A stretch of DNA of 64,000 bases from Closterium sp. NIES-65 (taxonomy: Eukaryota; Streptophyta; Zygnematophyceae; Desmidiales; Closteriaceae): positions 248,001-312,000 of the forward strand of contig CANXME010000864.1 of assembly GCA_948144175.1 (NCBI GenBank), written 5' to 3'. Under the pieces are notes generated by a model. That model did not search any database, was not told the origin of the DNA, and worked only from the letters and a program-made list of their open reading frames with translations. Every line of letters starts with the position of its first letter. Position 1 is the first letter of the stretch. Shown here piece after piece: positions 53,001-63,069 of the stretch. The position numbers and the translations under genes were made by a program.

Positions 53001-56000
53001 TAGTACTCGAGCAGAACCATTCCACAAGCAAGCCACTAGAGGCTTGTGGCCGGCCGCTTGTGGCAGGGTGGCTTGTGGCCGGCCAGGCCAACTCCCGGCT
53101 CACCGGAATGGCCCATTTGTGAGCCGGACAAAGGCAGCTCAGCTCGTGTTGCACAGACTTGGCTCAACTCGGGATAACGACAGCTGACTCCAGCTGGAGC
53201 CAAGCTGGCTCGGCTCGGACCCGTGCTCAGGCCTATACATGGGCAAACGAGTCGAGTTTTTCCTCGAATCGTTCGAGGGACTCGAAAAGCTCGAGTTTCG
53301 AGTTTGTTTTTTTGTAAAAAAAACTCGGTTGCTCGAGTCGAGTTTTGCTCGCGAGTTAAAAAAACTCGTGAAAAACTCGGCTACCAAGCAAGTTTTTTCA
53401 AAACTCGCAAGTTTTGGGGGCTCCTGAGCATTTTGCCACCAGATCCGCCCGCGCCTAGCATTCCGCCGCTAGATCCGCCCGCACCTAGCATTCCGCCGCC
53501 AGATCCGGCCGCCCCTAGCATTCCGCCGCCAGATCCGGCCGCACCTAGCATTCCGCCGCCAGATCCGCCCGCACATAGCATTCCGCCGCTAGATCCGCCC
53601 GCACCTAGCACTCCGCTGCCAGATCTGAACGCACATAGCATTCCGCCGCTAGATCTGCCCGCACCTAGCATTCCGCCGCCAGATCCGCCCACACATAGCA
53701 TTCCGCCGCTAGATCCGCCCGCACCTAGCATTCCGCCGCCATATCTGCCCGCACATAGCATTCCGCTGCTAGATTCGCGCGGCATTTCCTTTCACTAAAC
53801 TGGTTTCGTGGGGTGGTGGGTAAGGGGGGTGTTTAACAACGAGTCGAGTTTTACTTGACTCGGACGAGTTTTCTTTGAACTCGTCCGAGTGTTGAAAAAA
53901 CTCAGTAAAATGGTCGAGTTTTGAGTTTGCTTTGTGGCACAAAAAACTTGGCGAGTTTTCCTCGACTCGACTCGTGTGTGACAAAAAACTCGTCAAAACG
54001 AATCAAGTAAAACTCGACTCGTCTTTTGCCCATGTATACTCAGGCCCATGGCTAAGGCTCTGCTCGGGGATGGGCGGGCGATACGGGCCGGTCTGGTCGC
54101 AAAGGTGGGCAGGCCTCATGGTTTTTCTTCCTTGTGGTTTGCTCAACTGCTAGGCCCGCCCCCCTTGCTACCGTCATCGTGTCCTCACAGCGATCTCACA
54201 AGCAACCAGTTGCCAGGCAGCATCCCTGCCACCGTGACTGCGCTCAGCCTGCTGCAATACCTGTGAGTGTGATGCACACCGGACAACGCCCTGCCACGTG
54301 TTTTCTTTGTTCTGGTCCCCTCTCTCCCTGTCCGTGCACGCGCACGCATGCATGTCCGCATGCTCGTACGCACACAACCCCTGTTTCTCTGTCCGTGCAG
54401 GTGGCTCTTCAACAATACACTCACCGGCGCTATCCCGGCTGACATTGGCTCACTGACCAGCATGATCACCCTGTGAGGTTTCTTGCTGCTGCTGCTCTTT
54501 CAAGCATCACTCGTCCCTTCTCCACTCCTCTTACGTCCTCCACGTGTGCTTGTCTATTATTTTTTTTTGCACTGCACTCTACTCTGCCTGCCCTACTTGC
54601 CTTGGCTGCTCCCTTCCTTGCTCGCTCCCCTTATCACTTGTGTTCCTTTCCTCCCATCATTCCAACGTCCCCCAATGGAAAAAAGAGGTGGTCTATTCTA
54701 CACTACCCACTTACATGCTAGCTTAAATGCGTCTCACACTCGTGGGGGGATGGGGCAGATGCTAGAAATACGCAGTGTCCGCTGATACGGACGTCTGGTA
54801 AGTGGGTGGGTGATAGGGGAAGGGAACAATGTGTTACTGGGCCCGCTACTTCCGTTAAGAGTTACGGACGTTTACATGGGCAGGAAACATGACCCCCCTA
54901 TCATGTAAGTCGAGTTCTTTTAGTGGACCAGTTGAGATTGGATGCGTAGAGGGAACGGGTCTGGAGAAGTTTGGGGGGAGTGAACGTGTTGGGAAAAGGG
55001 TTGGGGGTGCAGATGTCGGTTAAAAGAGCCGAGCTGACGGCATGTTGTGGCAAAATTAGTCTCCAGAACTCGGAAGGAAGCTGGGTTGTGAATGAAGGGA
55101 ATGGAATATTAGAAACAAAGCTGGCGATCGTATCCTGCTCTTGTCATGTTGCGCAACCTCTTTGTTGTGTCAATTCAATACACCTTGCATTGACTTGTCA
55201 TGAGGCGGCCTCCCTCAGCTATCTCTTCTCCAACATGCTTTCTGGCTCCGTGCCCTCCTCAATCACAAAGCTGACTGCACTGACGATTTTGTGAGACATT
55301 TACTCCACTGCAACGAGCTTGCTTATGGCTGGCTCGCCTAAGGGATACGTACGCCAACTAAGAAGCAATTTTCCTATTTTCCAAGCATGCCCTTCTGTCT
55401 TATGTGCTTCTGCCTGCCTCACGTGCTTCTGCCTTGTGCTCTTCCTTTGTGAACGAGTTATTGTTGTGTTGCCGAGGTGTAGCTTTTACGAGCCAGGTCC
55501 CACACATGCTTCTGCATTCTCCTGTAGATATCATGTTCACCACATCCTTGTGTGCTCTTGACAGAGGAATTGGCACGTTCGTCTGTCGTACAGCCAACGC
55601 TTCACTTTTATATTTAGTTGTGCAAATGCAGCACACCTCAGGCAAGGCGAGTATTACTTGCTACGCACGGATTATACATGTGCAACGAGGCGAGCTTCTC
55701 CGCGGCTCGTACGGTGGACTCGTTCAACGACGAGTGATGGTTTTGAGTTCTGGCGAGAAAAACATGTCCGAGCCGAGCCGAGTATTGCTCGGCGAGTTAA
55801 AAGAACTCGCCGAGCACTCGTCAGTTCGACGAGCTTTTTAAAAAACTCGCCGAGCAGAGGAAAAAAAACATCGTCGCGATTTAGCGATGGCATCTTGGTA
55901 TAGCAGACGAACTAGTTGTGGGACATTCATGAAATCCAGTTGATCGAGATCTAAAACTTGTAAATCTAACACTGACGCTCACAATTCCAGATCTCAAGTT

Positions 56001-57282
56001 GGTTGGGTTTTCTAGATTCAGTGTGGTGAAGATCGGTAATGGGAGGGGGGTCGGAAGCAAAATGGTTCACAAATCTGTGGGCTGCGGGGTACGAATTCTA
56101 ATTTTGACCTAGCTTTTCTTTTCCCAATTTCTCCCACACCTCTCCCGAAGCTGTTTCTAGAAAGTTTGGCCTGCTCGTTGCAAAGCAGAGGCGCGCAACT
56201 CTTCAGCCCTAGCTTTTGATAGTTAGGAGTGGCTGCACTGCAATGCTACAAGCCGAGCTTTGCTCGCACTCGTTCGAGCATTTTTCAAAACTCGGCCGAG
56301 CTTTAAAAAAAGCTCGTCAAACATGACGAGTGGCGAGTTCTGTTCTTCGCGGAAAAGGCTCGTCCGAGCAAAACTCGGCTCATTGAAAAGCTCGCACGAG
56401 CTTGACCTGTGACGAGCCGAGTTTTGCTCGGCTCGTGCCAATGCCCATGTATAGCACGGATCACCGTCATTGTCATCGTAACCTACCTACCCACGGAAGG
56501 ACGTAGGCGAGTACTACTACTGTCTCAGCAATGAGTAAAACTTTACTCCTGACAAGGAAAAAAATGTGATTGCCAAAAGTGACGAGGCGGCGAGAGTCGA
56601 GAAGCTCCTCATCCGAGTAGTACTACTAGCCTCGCATTGTTGCACCTCCAAACAAGGCGAGCATCACTTAACGCGCTACTTGCTCAGAATTATATATTTC
56701 CATGCAAACGCATCTTCAACCACTCGTCCTCATGGCACTGGCCCCATTGTTTGAACACCCTGAGTGGGACAGGTCGCTGGCCTCCAACCAGCTCAACGGC
56801 TCCATCCCGGCTGACATTGGCGTCCTCACCAAGTTGACAAGCATGTAAGAAGATACGCTCTTGTTGTTCTTCTCACATCTCCCGTGTAGTTCCAAGATTC
56901 TTTTCCCGCACTGTTCAGTTTACCTCACCTTCTGTGCTCTCCATCGACTCCTTCCTGTTTCCCTTGATTTCTCTGTTGAATAATTTTCTTCACCAGTCTA
57001 TCTCCACTTAGGTGCCTCTTGCTTGTAATCATTTTCTCACAGTCTCTTTTCAGCAGATTAATGCCGTAAAATCATATTTGTGTGACTCTTGATGTTTCTC
57101 CCAAATGTATGCGTAGCGTCATGCCTCTTCTTCCGTCTCCAAGAAACGACCATCTTCTTTTGCTATTCACCCTTCTGGTATTCCCAAACCTCATCGCCGT
57201 CCCGCCTCTCTTCTGTCCGTCCATTCTTGTCTTGTATCCTCCCACCTCACATTAACCCCAGTGATTTTTTTCAATATCTAAA

Positions 57283-57313
<31 letters not shown>

Positions 57314-60300
57314 TACTCAGAGACTTTTCAAGCAACCAACTGTCTGGCAGCATTCCGGCTACCATCAGCACACTCACCCAAGTTTCTTACCTGTTAGTGA
57401 CACTCTAGTCTCGTCTCAGGGGAGCTTTTCTCATCTACATGTGAAACGTGTTGCGCGTTTGATACGAAAGTGCACGTACGCGATACGCGCACGGGGGGGG
57501 GGGTGGGGTGGGGGGGGGGAGTGTACGCACGAAATACACAGACCCTGGCAGGTTAATAAATCCCTGGACAGATTTAGATGTTGGGTCAAGAGAGTGATGA
57601 GTGCTGTTGTAGTAGTGGAGGTCATCATGGCAGGTGAGCCTGGAAGGGAAGAAAACGAATGATGAGAATGGAACCCATAAATGTCCCAACTTTTTGCTGC
57701 GGAATATGAGTCCGGTTGAAGACTCGTCCATTGAACAACAGAAAGGGGTTGGGGAATGGATGGGGTTGGAGTGGATTGTTGAGTGCTGGACAGGAGGAGT
57801 AGAGATGAGCATTTGCCCCGCTCGGGTCGGGCCGGCCCGACCCGACCTGTGGTTTAGCCCGGGTCGGGTCAGCGGTTTCAATTCAATAGCCGGCCCGTGT
57901 GGGCCGACCCGACCCGGGCTAAAACCCGACCAGAGCATGGTACTCAGGCCGAGCCGGGTCAGGTTTCGGGTCAGCTTTGACCCGACCCGTTTTTGGGTCA
58001 GGATTTGGCCCGACCCGATTTCGACAAAGGGGGGACCCAAAACCCTAACACATTTTATGTCAAGGATGATTTCTTCCCCTCGACATCTATTCATTACCGC
58101 ACACCTAATATCCTTCCTCCAGCGACCAAAGGCACCTAGGAAGCATAACTACTTAGTTTGCAGCGACATAATGATGCGACAAGTTAGAAGCCGACTTTGT
58201 TGAGAGGCTCAATGTCGAGAGATCTGTGAAGAGTGGGAGGGGGGGGGTTGGAAATGGTAGATTTAGTGCGGTAAGGAGTGGTGAGCAGTGGCGAATTGGT
58301 TGACACAGTTGTTGGAAACGAGTGCCACGGCGAAACTCCTGATCTCCACTAGGGATGAGCAAGGTGGCGAACACCTGTTCGGTTCGCCTCGAACGTGTTC
58401 GAGGCGAACCGAACAGGTTTTGTTTTTTAGCTCAAATCGTTCGCCGAACAGTGTTCGATGTTCGCCCGAACACGTTCGTGTTCGGGCCGCTGCTGAAATT
58501 TGCCCGCGACGAACACGAACGTGTTCGAGGTTCGCCCGAACACGCCTCCACAGGCGAACAGCGAACACCTGTTTTTTCCTAAACTGTTCGCCGAACCGAA
58601 TACTGTTCGGTTCGGCAAAAGAGGGTGTTCGACAAGGGGCGAAGACGAACATGTTCGTGTTCGCCCTTTGCTCATCCCTAATCTCCACCAGATCGACCAG
58701 CGAAATTGACGATTTGCAGAGTTACGCCAACGAACTCATTGATCTGCGCAGATTGGCGGACGAAAGCGCCGATCTGCGCAGATCTGCGGGCGAAATCGCC
58801 GATCTGTGCAGATTGGCGGGATGAATCGCCGATCTGCACAGATCGGCGGGAGAAATCGCAGATCTGCGCCGATCGGTGGGCGAATCGCCGGTCTGCGCCG
58901 ATCGGCGGACGAAAGCGCCGATCTGCACAGAGCGAGGGCAAAATCCGGTTTCCTGACCGGACGCGACCTCGGGTCGGGCCGAGCCGAAGTCGGGTCAGGA
59001 AAGACCCGGCCCTGTACCTCCCGGGTCGGGTCAGGGTAGGGATGAGCAAGGTGGCGAACACCTGTTCGGTTCGCCTCGAACGTGTTCGAGGCGAACCGAA
59101 CAGGTTTTGTTTTTTAGCTCAAATCGTTTGCCGAACAGTGTTCGATGTTCGCCCGAACACGTTCGTGTTCGGGCCGCTGCTGAAATTTGCCCGCGACGAA
59201 CACGAACAGTGTCCGAGGTTCGCCCGAACATGCCTCCACAGGCGAACAGCGAACACCTGTTTTTTCCTAAACTGTTCGCCGAACCGAACAGTGTTCGGTT
59301 CGGCAAAAGAGGGTGTTCGACAAGGGGCGAAGACAAACATGTTCGTGTTCGCCCTTTGCTCATCCCTAGGTCAGGGTATTCAACATCCTGGCCCGAGGCT
59401 GGCCCGGGAACCCGCTTGGCCCGGCCAAGTCGGGTCGGGTTGGGCCAAATGCTCAACTCTAGGAAAGAATGATACACAATAGTTAAAACATTCAGACCGC
59501 AGGTTGCAATCCCTCTGTGCGAACTCAGATTTGAATTGCAATACTCAAATTTGCTTTTCCCACGTCGCAAAATTAACTCCTTTTGTTTTTGTTTTTATAA
59601 AATTTCCGGTCGGCCCCGTGCGGATCTCAGTGTTTTTTCAGAATCGCAGCATACGGCTTTTTATGCGTATTTACTCTATACGAAACTACATTTTAGCCTT
59701 TTTTCTAACAGCATATGGGGGTGACATGATAAATGCAAACATGCATGCATTGAAAGAATGGGTAGTGACTCAATGAAGTGTGGTGCTTAAAAGATTCTGC
59801 TTGCTTCGGTGCGGCCAGTTCCATTTTCCAAGACATTCTCACTGCCTTCTCCTTACTGCCCTGCTTTCAAAATCCATTTTCCTCAGTTAAAGTCACCAGC
59901 ATTCCTCTCCTCATACTAGTGCATGATCCTTGAGACACGTCTTGATGAAAAAAAGCTTCCGTCCTTTGTTTGACACAGGTCAGTGCCCATGGTAAAACCC
60001 CACCTACTGGTCTGGTTCTTGCATTCGTACGCAATGGCAGGTCCCTGAGAAGTAATCAGCTCACCGGTTCAATCCCTGCGGAACTTGGCTCTCTACTATC
60101 TCTCTCATCCCTGTAAGGCTCCTTTCTGCCTCTTTATTGACACAATAGTAAATGTACAATGTATACAAGGCAAATCGAGACACCTAGTGCATGGAAAGAC
60201 ATGCAGGCTAATCCTATTGTGAGACCTACAAATAGGCCTCTGAGATGTCTCAGTGGTCCTCTCCAAAGTAAGGCTCCTTTCTGCCACATGACCATAAGTC

Positions 60301-61984
60301 TGGCCCGATCTGGCTCGTTTTGAGCCGTGACAAGCGGGCGGGCTGACAAGTCAAGCTGGAGACTCCGCTCGACGACCGTGCTGGCAGCTGCCTGTGCCTC
60401 GTCCGTCGTAGCAAGCTGGTCGAGCCAGGATTTTCCACGAGCAATCTCACAAATCCGTGTTGGCACCTACCCGCCAGATCCGAGTGGACCAGGTAATAGT
60501 TGCGTGTCTGCAGGACTGACAAAATGGATCGGTGAACTTAGGGCACGATAGGAAGAAGAATTGTGCTGAGTAAGAAAAAAGGTACAAGTCTTAAGACTAG
60601 AGCAAGGTCCTTGTCCAAGGATGGTATCTAGTGAAGTGGGAAGCCACATATATGTGGCTAAACTCTTGAGGCTAGTTGCAGCACCTCAATGCTGAGGGCA
60701 AGGCTAGCCAACCTTGCCAAGCTAGCAAGTGAGACCACATGTTGCACATGTGGGCCAGGTTGGAACAACAGCCCACATGACAGCATATGACACACCATAG
60801 ATGCTAGCAAGGTGAGTGTGGGATGAGTGGACAGGTGCCAATGCCAACTGTGACCACACGCACTGTGGTGGAGAGTGGTGGAGTGTGGACATGTAATGTG
60901 GAGCATAATGAGAAGGAAAGTGTAGCTACTGAGAATTGAACTCAAAACCTCTAAGACCCAACCCAAGGTGAGAATTCACCCTCTGACAAAATACTCGCTG
61001 CACAACATGGACAAGCCATTGAAGGCTCGACAATGATCTGACCTACTCATCGAGCTGGGTCTTGACGACCTAGCGGTCGAGCCAGCGGAGCAGGACTCTT
61101 GGCTCAGCTCACCCTGCTGACGAGCAGATCCGACAAGCTGATCCATTGGCTGAGACCTATGCTGATGTGTGCTCCCTACTATTTTGTCTCTCTCGATTTT
61201 GTCACCTTTGGTATTTCTACATTTCTTTTCCGTGACTCCCTCCATTCCCTTTTCTACATTGTGCAAACACACCGACGGACACGAATCTTGCCTTCCCGGG
61301 TGTCCACCCCCCACCACACCACACCACCAACAGCTCTCTCAACTCCAACTTGCTGTCAGGATCTGTGCCCTCCTCGATCACAAAACTCACTGCTCTTACA
61401 TTTTTGTAATTGGGTGCCAGGTTCCCAGAGGTCCTAATAAAGATCCGTTGTATTGTTTTTCTCTTTTTTTCTTTTGAATATTTTTTGCAGCTTGTGCCAC
61501 AAAGATTTTTGTAGTACTACTAGTTAGGCAGCACGAGCAAGGCCCGAGACAGGGCAGGGCCGGCACAAAACATGCTGGGAAATCTTTCTATAGACAGTGA
61601 TCCTCTCTGTTTGTACCACATCTTTATTCCAATTCGGTACTAAAACATTCGTTGAGAACAAAACGCACTGGAAAATGTGACTACAGCGATAGTGATTCCG
61701 GCCTAACTCGGGCAACCCTGTGACGAACCACCAATGGCTGACTGGAACGCGATTCTAAAATCATGCTAGCGAGGTTTGAACTGGGCCAACCTGTTTGATT
61801 CTTCCTCATTTATAGTCTCATGCTAATACCACCGTCCTACCTTTCTTCTCACCAATTTGTCCATCTCCCTTGCACGCCTCTCACGTGTCCCTCATCTCTC
61901 TGTCTCGGACAGCTCCCTCGCTAACAACCAGCTCACCAGCTCCATCCCCGCTGGCATTGGCTTGCTGACAAAGCTGGTAACCAT
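49887..61984 (+). CDS. LRR protein, probable LRR receptor-like kinase, 5' part (11 exons seen)
   Basis: Exons: 49887-50034 signal peptide; 51365-51488 LRR N-terminal cap; then nine LRR exons at 52179-52250, 54191-54262, 54401-54472, 55219-55290, 56773-56844, 57321-57392, 60041-60112, 61334-61405 and 61913-61984. Every LRR exon is 72 nt (24 residues), flanked by AG and GT, and splices in phase 2, so all join in one frame. Repeats follow the plant extracellular pattern L.L.SNQL.GSIPA.IG.LT.L. The protein should be secreted or a cell-surface receptor. Transmembrane and kinase parts, typical for this architecture, are not in the window, so kinase identity is inferred; an LRR receptor-like protein without kinase is possible. 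Introns total about 11 kb and are filled with transposons. Confidence 0.9.
50266..50990. repeat. About 20-bp purine-rich minisatellite in LRR intron 1
   Basis: About 35 degenerate copies of GGCGAAGGACAGAGAGCAAG. The plus strand is almost all A/G with sparse C. It yields long Ser/Leu/Cys/Pro frames on the minus strand (to 334 codons) that are not accepted as genes. Confidence 0.93.
51365..51488 (+). CDS. LRR gene exon 2 (LRR N-terminal cap)
   Basis: Follows CATTGCAG. Reads QFLQECQAAWGQSISGWSGE then SPDCSSATGLACDPSGMIVI. This is the plant LRRNT_2 pattern (AW......W.....DC....G..CD..G.V..) with its paired cysteines. Ends AT before GTAAGG. Confidence 0.9.
51840..52170. repeat. Simple repeats in LRR intron 2
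   Basis: GGGAGTGAGAGTAT-type repeats (51845-51925) and CACCATCATTGTCACAC-type repeats (51970-52165). Confidence 0.75.
52179..52250 (+). CDS. LRR gene exon 3 (LRR 1)
   Basis: 72 nt: (M)QLRNYKLGGQIPNSLSSLKK-LIYL. Acceptor AAAACAG, donor GTACGT. Confidence 0.88.
53234..54038. mobile_element. hAT MITE, 805 bp, TSD CTCAGGCC
   Basis: Ends TATACATGGGCAAA... and ...TTTGCCCATGTATA are inverted repeats; 8-bp TSD CTCAGGCC at 53226-53233 and 54039-54046. Subterminal DNA on both sides is packed with ACTCG/CGAGT words. The interior holds a 30-bp minisatellite. Lies in LRR intron 3. No transposase. Confidence 0.93.
53440..53777. repeat. 30-bp minisatellite inside the MITE
   Basis: About 11 copies of CCGCACCTAGCATTCCGCCG plus CCAGATCCGC; would read PAPSIPPPDP in one frame but has no coding context. 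Confidence 0.93.
54191..54262 (+). CDS. LRR gene exon 4 (LRR 2)
   Basis: 72 nt: (L)DLTSNQLPGSIPATVTALS-LLQYL. Acceptor CTCACAG, donor GTGAGT. Confidence 0.93.
54401..54472 (+). CDS. LRR gene exon 5 (LRR 3)
   Basis: 72 nt: (L)WLFNNTLTGAIPADIGSLT-SMITL. Acceptor CCGTGCAG, donor GTGAGG. The intron before it is only 138 bp. Confidence 0.93.
55219..55290 (+). CDS. LRR gene exon 6 (LRR 4)
   Basis: 72 nt: (L)YLFSNMLSGSVPSSITKLT-ALTIL. Acceptor CCCTCAG, donor GTGAGA. Close to exon 10 in sequence. Confidence 0.92.
55673..56453. mobile_element. hAT MITE, 781 bp, TSD GCACGGAT
   Basis: Begins TATACATGTGCA and ends TGCCCATGTATA; perfect 8-bp TSD GCACGGAT at 55665-55672 and 56454-56461. Both flanks are rich in GCTCG/CGAGC words. 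Around 55940-56095 it carries a diverged copy of the module seen at 28064 and 35467. Lies in LRR intron 6. Confidence 0.92.
55940..56095. repeat. Dispersed module, diverged copy 3
   Basis: Shares GGTTGG, GTGAAGATCGGTAATGGGAG (against GAAGATAGGTGATGGGAG) and ACGAATTC in the same order and spacing as copies 1 and 2; identity is lower, roughly two thirds by eye. Confidence 0.6.
56773..56844 (+). CDS. LRR gene exon 7 (LRR 5)
   Basis: 72 nt: (L)SLASNQLNGSIPADIGVLT-KLTSM. Acceptor GGGACAG, donor GTAAGA. Confidence 0.93.
57321..57392 (+). CDS. LRR gene exon 8 (LRR 6)
   Basis: 72 nt: (I)DFSSNQLSGSIPATISTLT-QVSYL. Acceptor TACTCAG after a (TA)n and T run, donor GTTAGT. Confidence 0.93.
58350..58680. 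mobile_element. hAT MITE, 331 bp, TSD ATCTCCAC
   Basis: Ends TAGGGATGAGCAA / TTTGCTCATCCCTA. Perfect 8-bp TSD ATCTCCAC at 58342-58349 and 58681-58688. The body is dominated by GCGAAC/GTTCG words (for example CGAACGTGTTCGAGGCGAAC). Confidence 0.95.
58740..58932. repeat. 30-bp minisatellite
   Basis: Six to seven degenerate copies of GATCTGCGCAGATCGGCGGG plus CGAAATCGCC. Confidence 0.88.
59037..59368. mobile_element. hAT MITE, 332 bp, TSD GGTCAGGG (second copy)
   Basis: Near-identical to 58350-58680, with its own perfect TSD GGTCAGGG at 59029-59036 and 59369-59376, proving an independent insertion. Confidence 0.95.
60041..60112 (+). CDS. LRR gene exon 9 (LRR 7)
   Basis: 72 nt: (L)SLRSNQLTGSIPAELGSLL-SLSSL. 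Acceptor AATGGCAG, donor GTAAGG; the donor sequence is repeated at 60268. Confidence 0.93.
60113..60285 (-). mobile_element. Possible short retroposon with 18-bp target duplication at a splice donor
   Basis: GTAAGGCTCCTTTCTGCC occurs at 60113-60130, starting exactly at the exon 9 donor, and again at 60268-60285. The 137 bp between reads on the minus strand from TTTGGAGAGGACC to TCAATAAAGA, ending in an AATAAA-type signal. Long direct repeats around a short body fit a SINE or retrocopy, though no A-tail or Pol III box was identified. Confidence 0.55.
60517..61007 (-). mobile_element. Solo copia LTR (copia-4 family)
   Basis: 491 bp, TG...CA on the plus strand, aligning along its length with the copia-4 LTR at 62553-63035. 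Flanks AGGAC (60512-60516) and TGGAC (61008-61012) match at 4 of 5 bases. Lies in LRR intron 9, inside a GCTCG-rich stretch that may be another MITE remnant. Confidence 0.82.
61334..61405 (+). CDS. LRR gene exon 10 (LRR 8)
   Basis: 72 nt: (L)SLNSNLLSGSVPSSITKLT-ALTFL. Acceptor CAACAG, donor GTAATT. Confidence 0.9.
61913..61984 (+). CDS. LRR gene exon 11 (LRR 9)
   Basis: 72 nt: (L)SLANNQLTSSIPAGIGLLT-KLVTM. Acceptor GGACAG, donor GTAAGG. Ends in a split Met codon, so the gene continues beyond 61984. Confidence 0.92.
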
Positions 61985-62128
61985 GTAAGGATCCATTGTA
62001 GGTGCTTCGGTCACATTCGTAGGCATGAGCAATAACCGAACCAAAACTACTTGCGCACCAGACGGGGGTGGAGAGTTTCAGAACTGCACTCTTAAAGCCT
62101 TCAAGTCTTAAGGCACACGGGTTTTGCT

Positions 62129-62552
62129 CATGCCTTGATTGAACACCCTGATTGGGACAGGAGAGCTTGCCTGTCCCATGTTTCTCACCTGTCAGTTGCC
62201 CTCTTGTCTAGTGCTGTCAATTTCCTCTCACAGGAGAGCTTTTCTCATGATGAGCGCGAGCTAAGAACACAAGGGGGTGACTTTGATACATACGTGTGTC
62301 CATGCAATGAAGTCATTCGTGGAGTGCCCCCTTTTTCCATTGTTTTGAATGGATGGGTTGCTATACTTCAAATGTGGTGCTCAGTTGAATTCTCCTTACT
62401 TTGGTTAGCCCCACGATCTCTCTGTTCTTCTTACTGCCCTAGTTTCATGAAACATTTTCCTTCAAAAAGCCCACCAGCAGCATCCCACTTCGCATACTGG
62501 TGCATCATCATCCTAGAGTGCTGGTCTGGTTCTTCCTTCTTGCATTCGTACG
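62129..62552 (+). other. Duplicated intron sequence with a deleted LRR exon remnant
   Basis: 62133-62160 resembles the intron end before exon 7 (GAACACCCTGAKTGGGACAG). 62183-62265 resembles the end of exon 8 and its intron (GTTTCTYACCTG, then GGAGAGCTTTTCTCAT). 62400-62552 resembles the intron before exon 9 (CTGGTCTGGTTCTT and TTGCATTCGTACG). This is a decayed tandem copy of the exon 7-9 region. Confidence 0.65.
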
Positions 62553-63035
62553 TGTAGAATGAGGATCGGTGAACTTTAGGCACAATGAGAGAAGAACAAT
62601 ATATCCTTAGTAGGAAGATGGTACAAGCCTGAAAGGCTAGAGCAATGTCCTTTCCAAGGATGAGTTCTAGAGAAGTGGGAAGCCACATTTATGTGGCTGA
62701 ACTCTTGAGGCTAGCTGCAGCACCTCAAAGCTGAGGGCAGGGCTAGCCAACCTTGCCAAGCTAGCAATTGAGGCCACATGTTGCACATGTGGGCCAGGCT
62801 GGAACAACAGCCTACATGGCAGCATGTGGCACACCATAGGAGCCAACAAGGTGAGTATGGGATGGGTGGACAGATGGCAATGCCAACTGTGACCACACTT
62901 CACTGTGGGTGAGTGTGGTGGAGTGTGGGAGTGTCATGTTCGGCATAATGAGAAGAGAAGGTGCTGCCGATGAGAGTTGAACCCGCGACCACTAAGACCA
63001 AAGGTACCCACTGGGACATTCTTGCTTCCACAACA
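62553..63035 (-). repeat. copia-4 3' LTR
   Basis: 483 bp; minus strand TGTTGTGGAAGCAAGAATG ... ATTCTACA. Confidence 0.88.
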
Positions 63036-63069
63036 CCCCCCCTCAAGGATGTCCCCGGGGTAGGGTGCC

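Larger units (their letters stand above)
57800..59461. mobile_element. Larger hAT-like element with CGGGTCGGG subterminal repeats
   Basis: Ends TAGAGATGAGCATTTGCCC and (reverse complement of the right end) TAGAGTTGAGCATTTGGCC. The TAGAG start fits the hAT end consensus YARNG. Both sides are rich in CCCGACCCG/CGGGTCGGG. A clear 8-bp TSD is not seen (AGGAGGAG against GGAAAGAA), so limits are from the inverted repeats. It contains two later MITE insertions and a 30-bp minisatellite (58740-58930). In LRR intron 8. Confidence 0.75.

Noticed and set aside
52556-54130. Larger hAT element enclosing the 53234 MITE
   Set aside because: GGCCTRA-like ends are present but too short and without a matching target duplication.
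57792-59469. 8-bp TSD for the 57800-59461 element
   Set aside because: AGGAGGAG and GGAAAGAA agree at only about half the positions.
60285-61165. Complete MITE around the solo LTR
   Set aside because: GCTCG-rich flanks and CATARGTCT-like ends are suggestive, but the inverted match is imperfect and no 8-bp TSD is visible.
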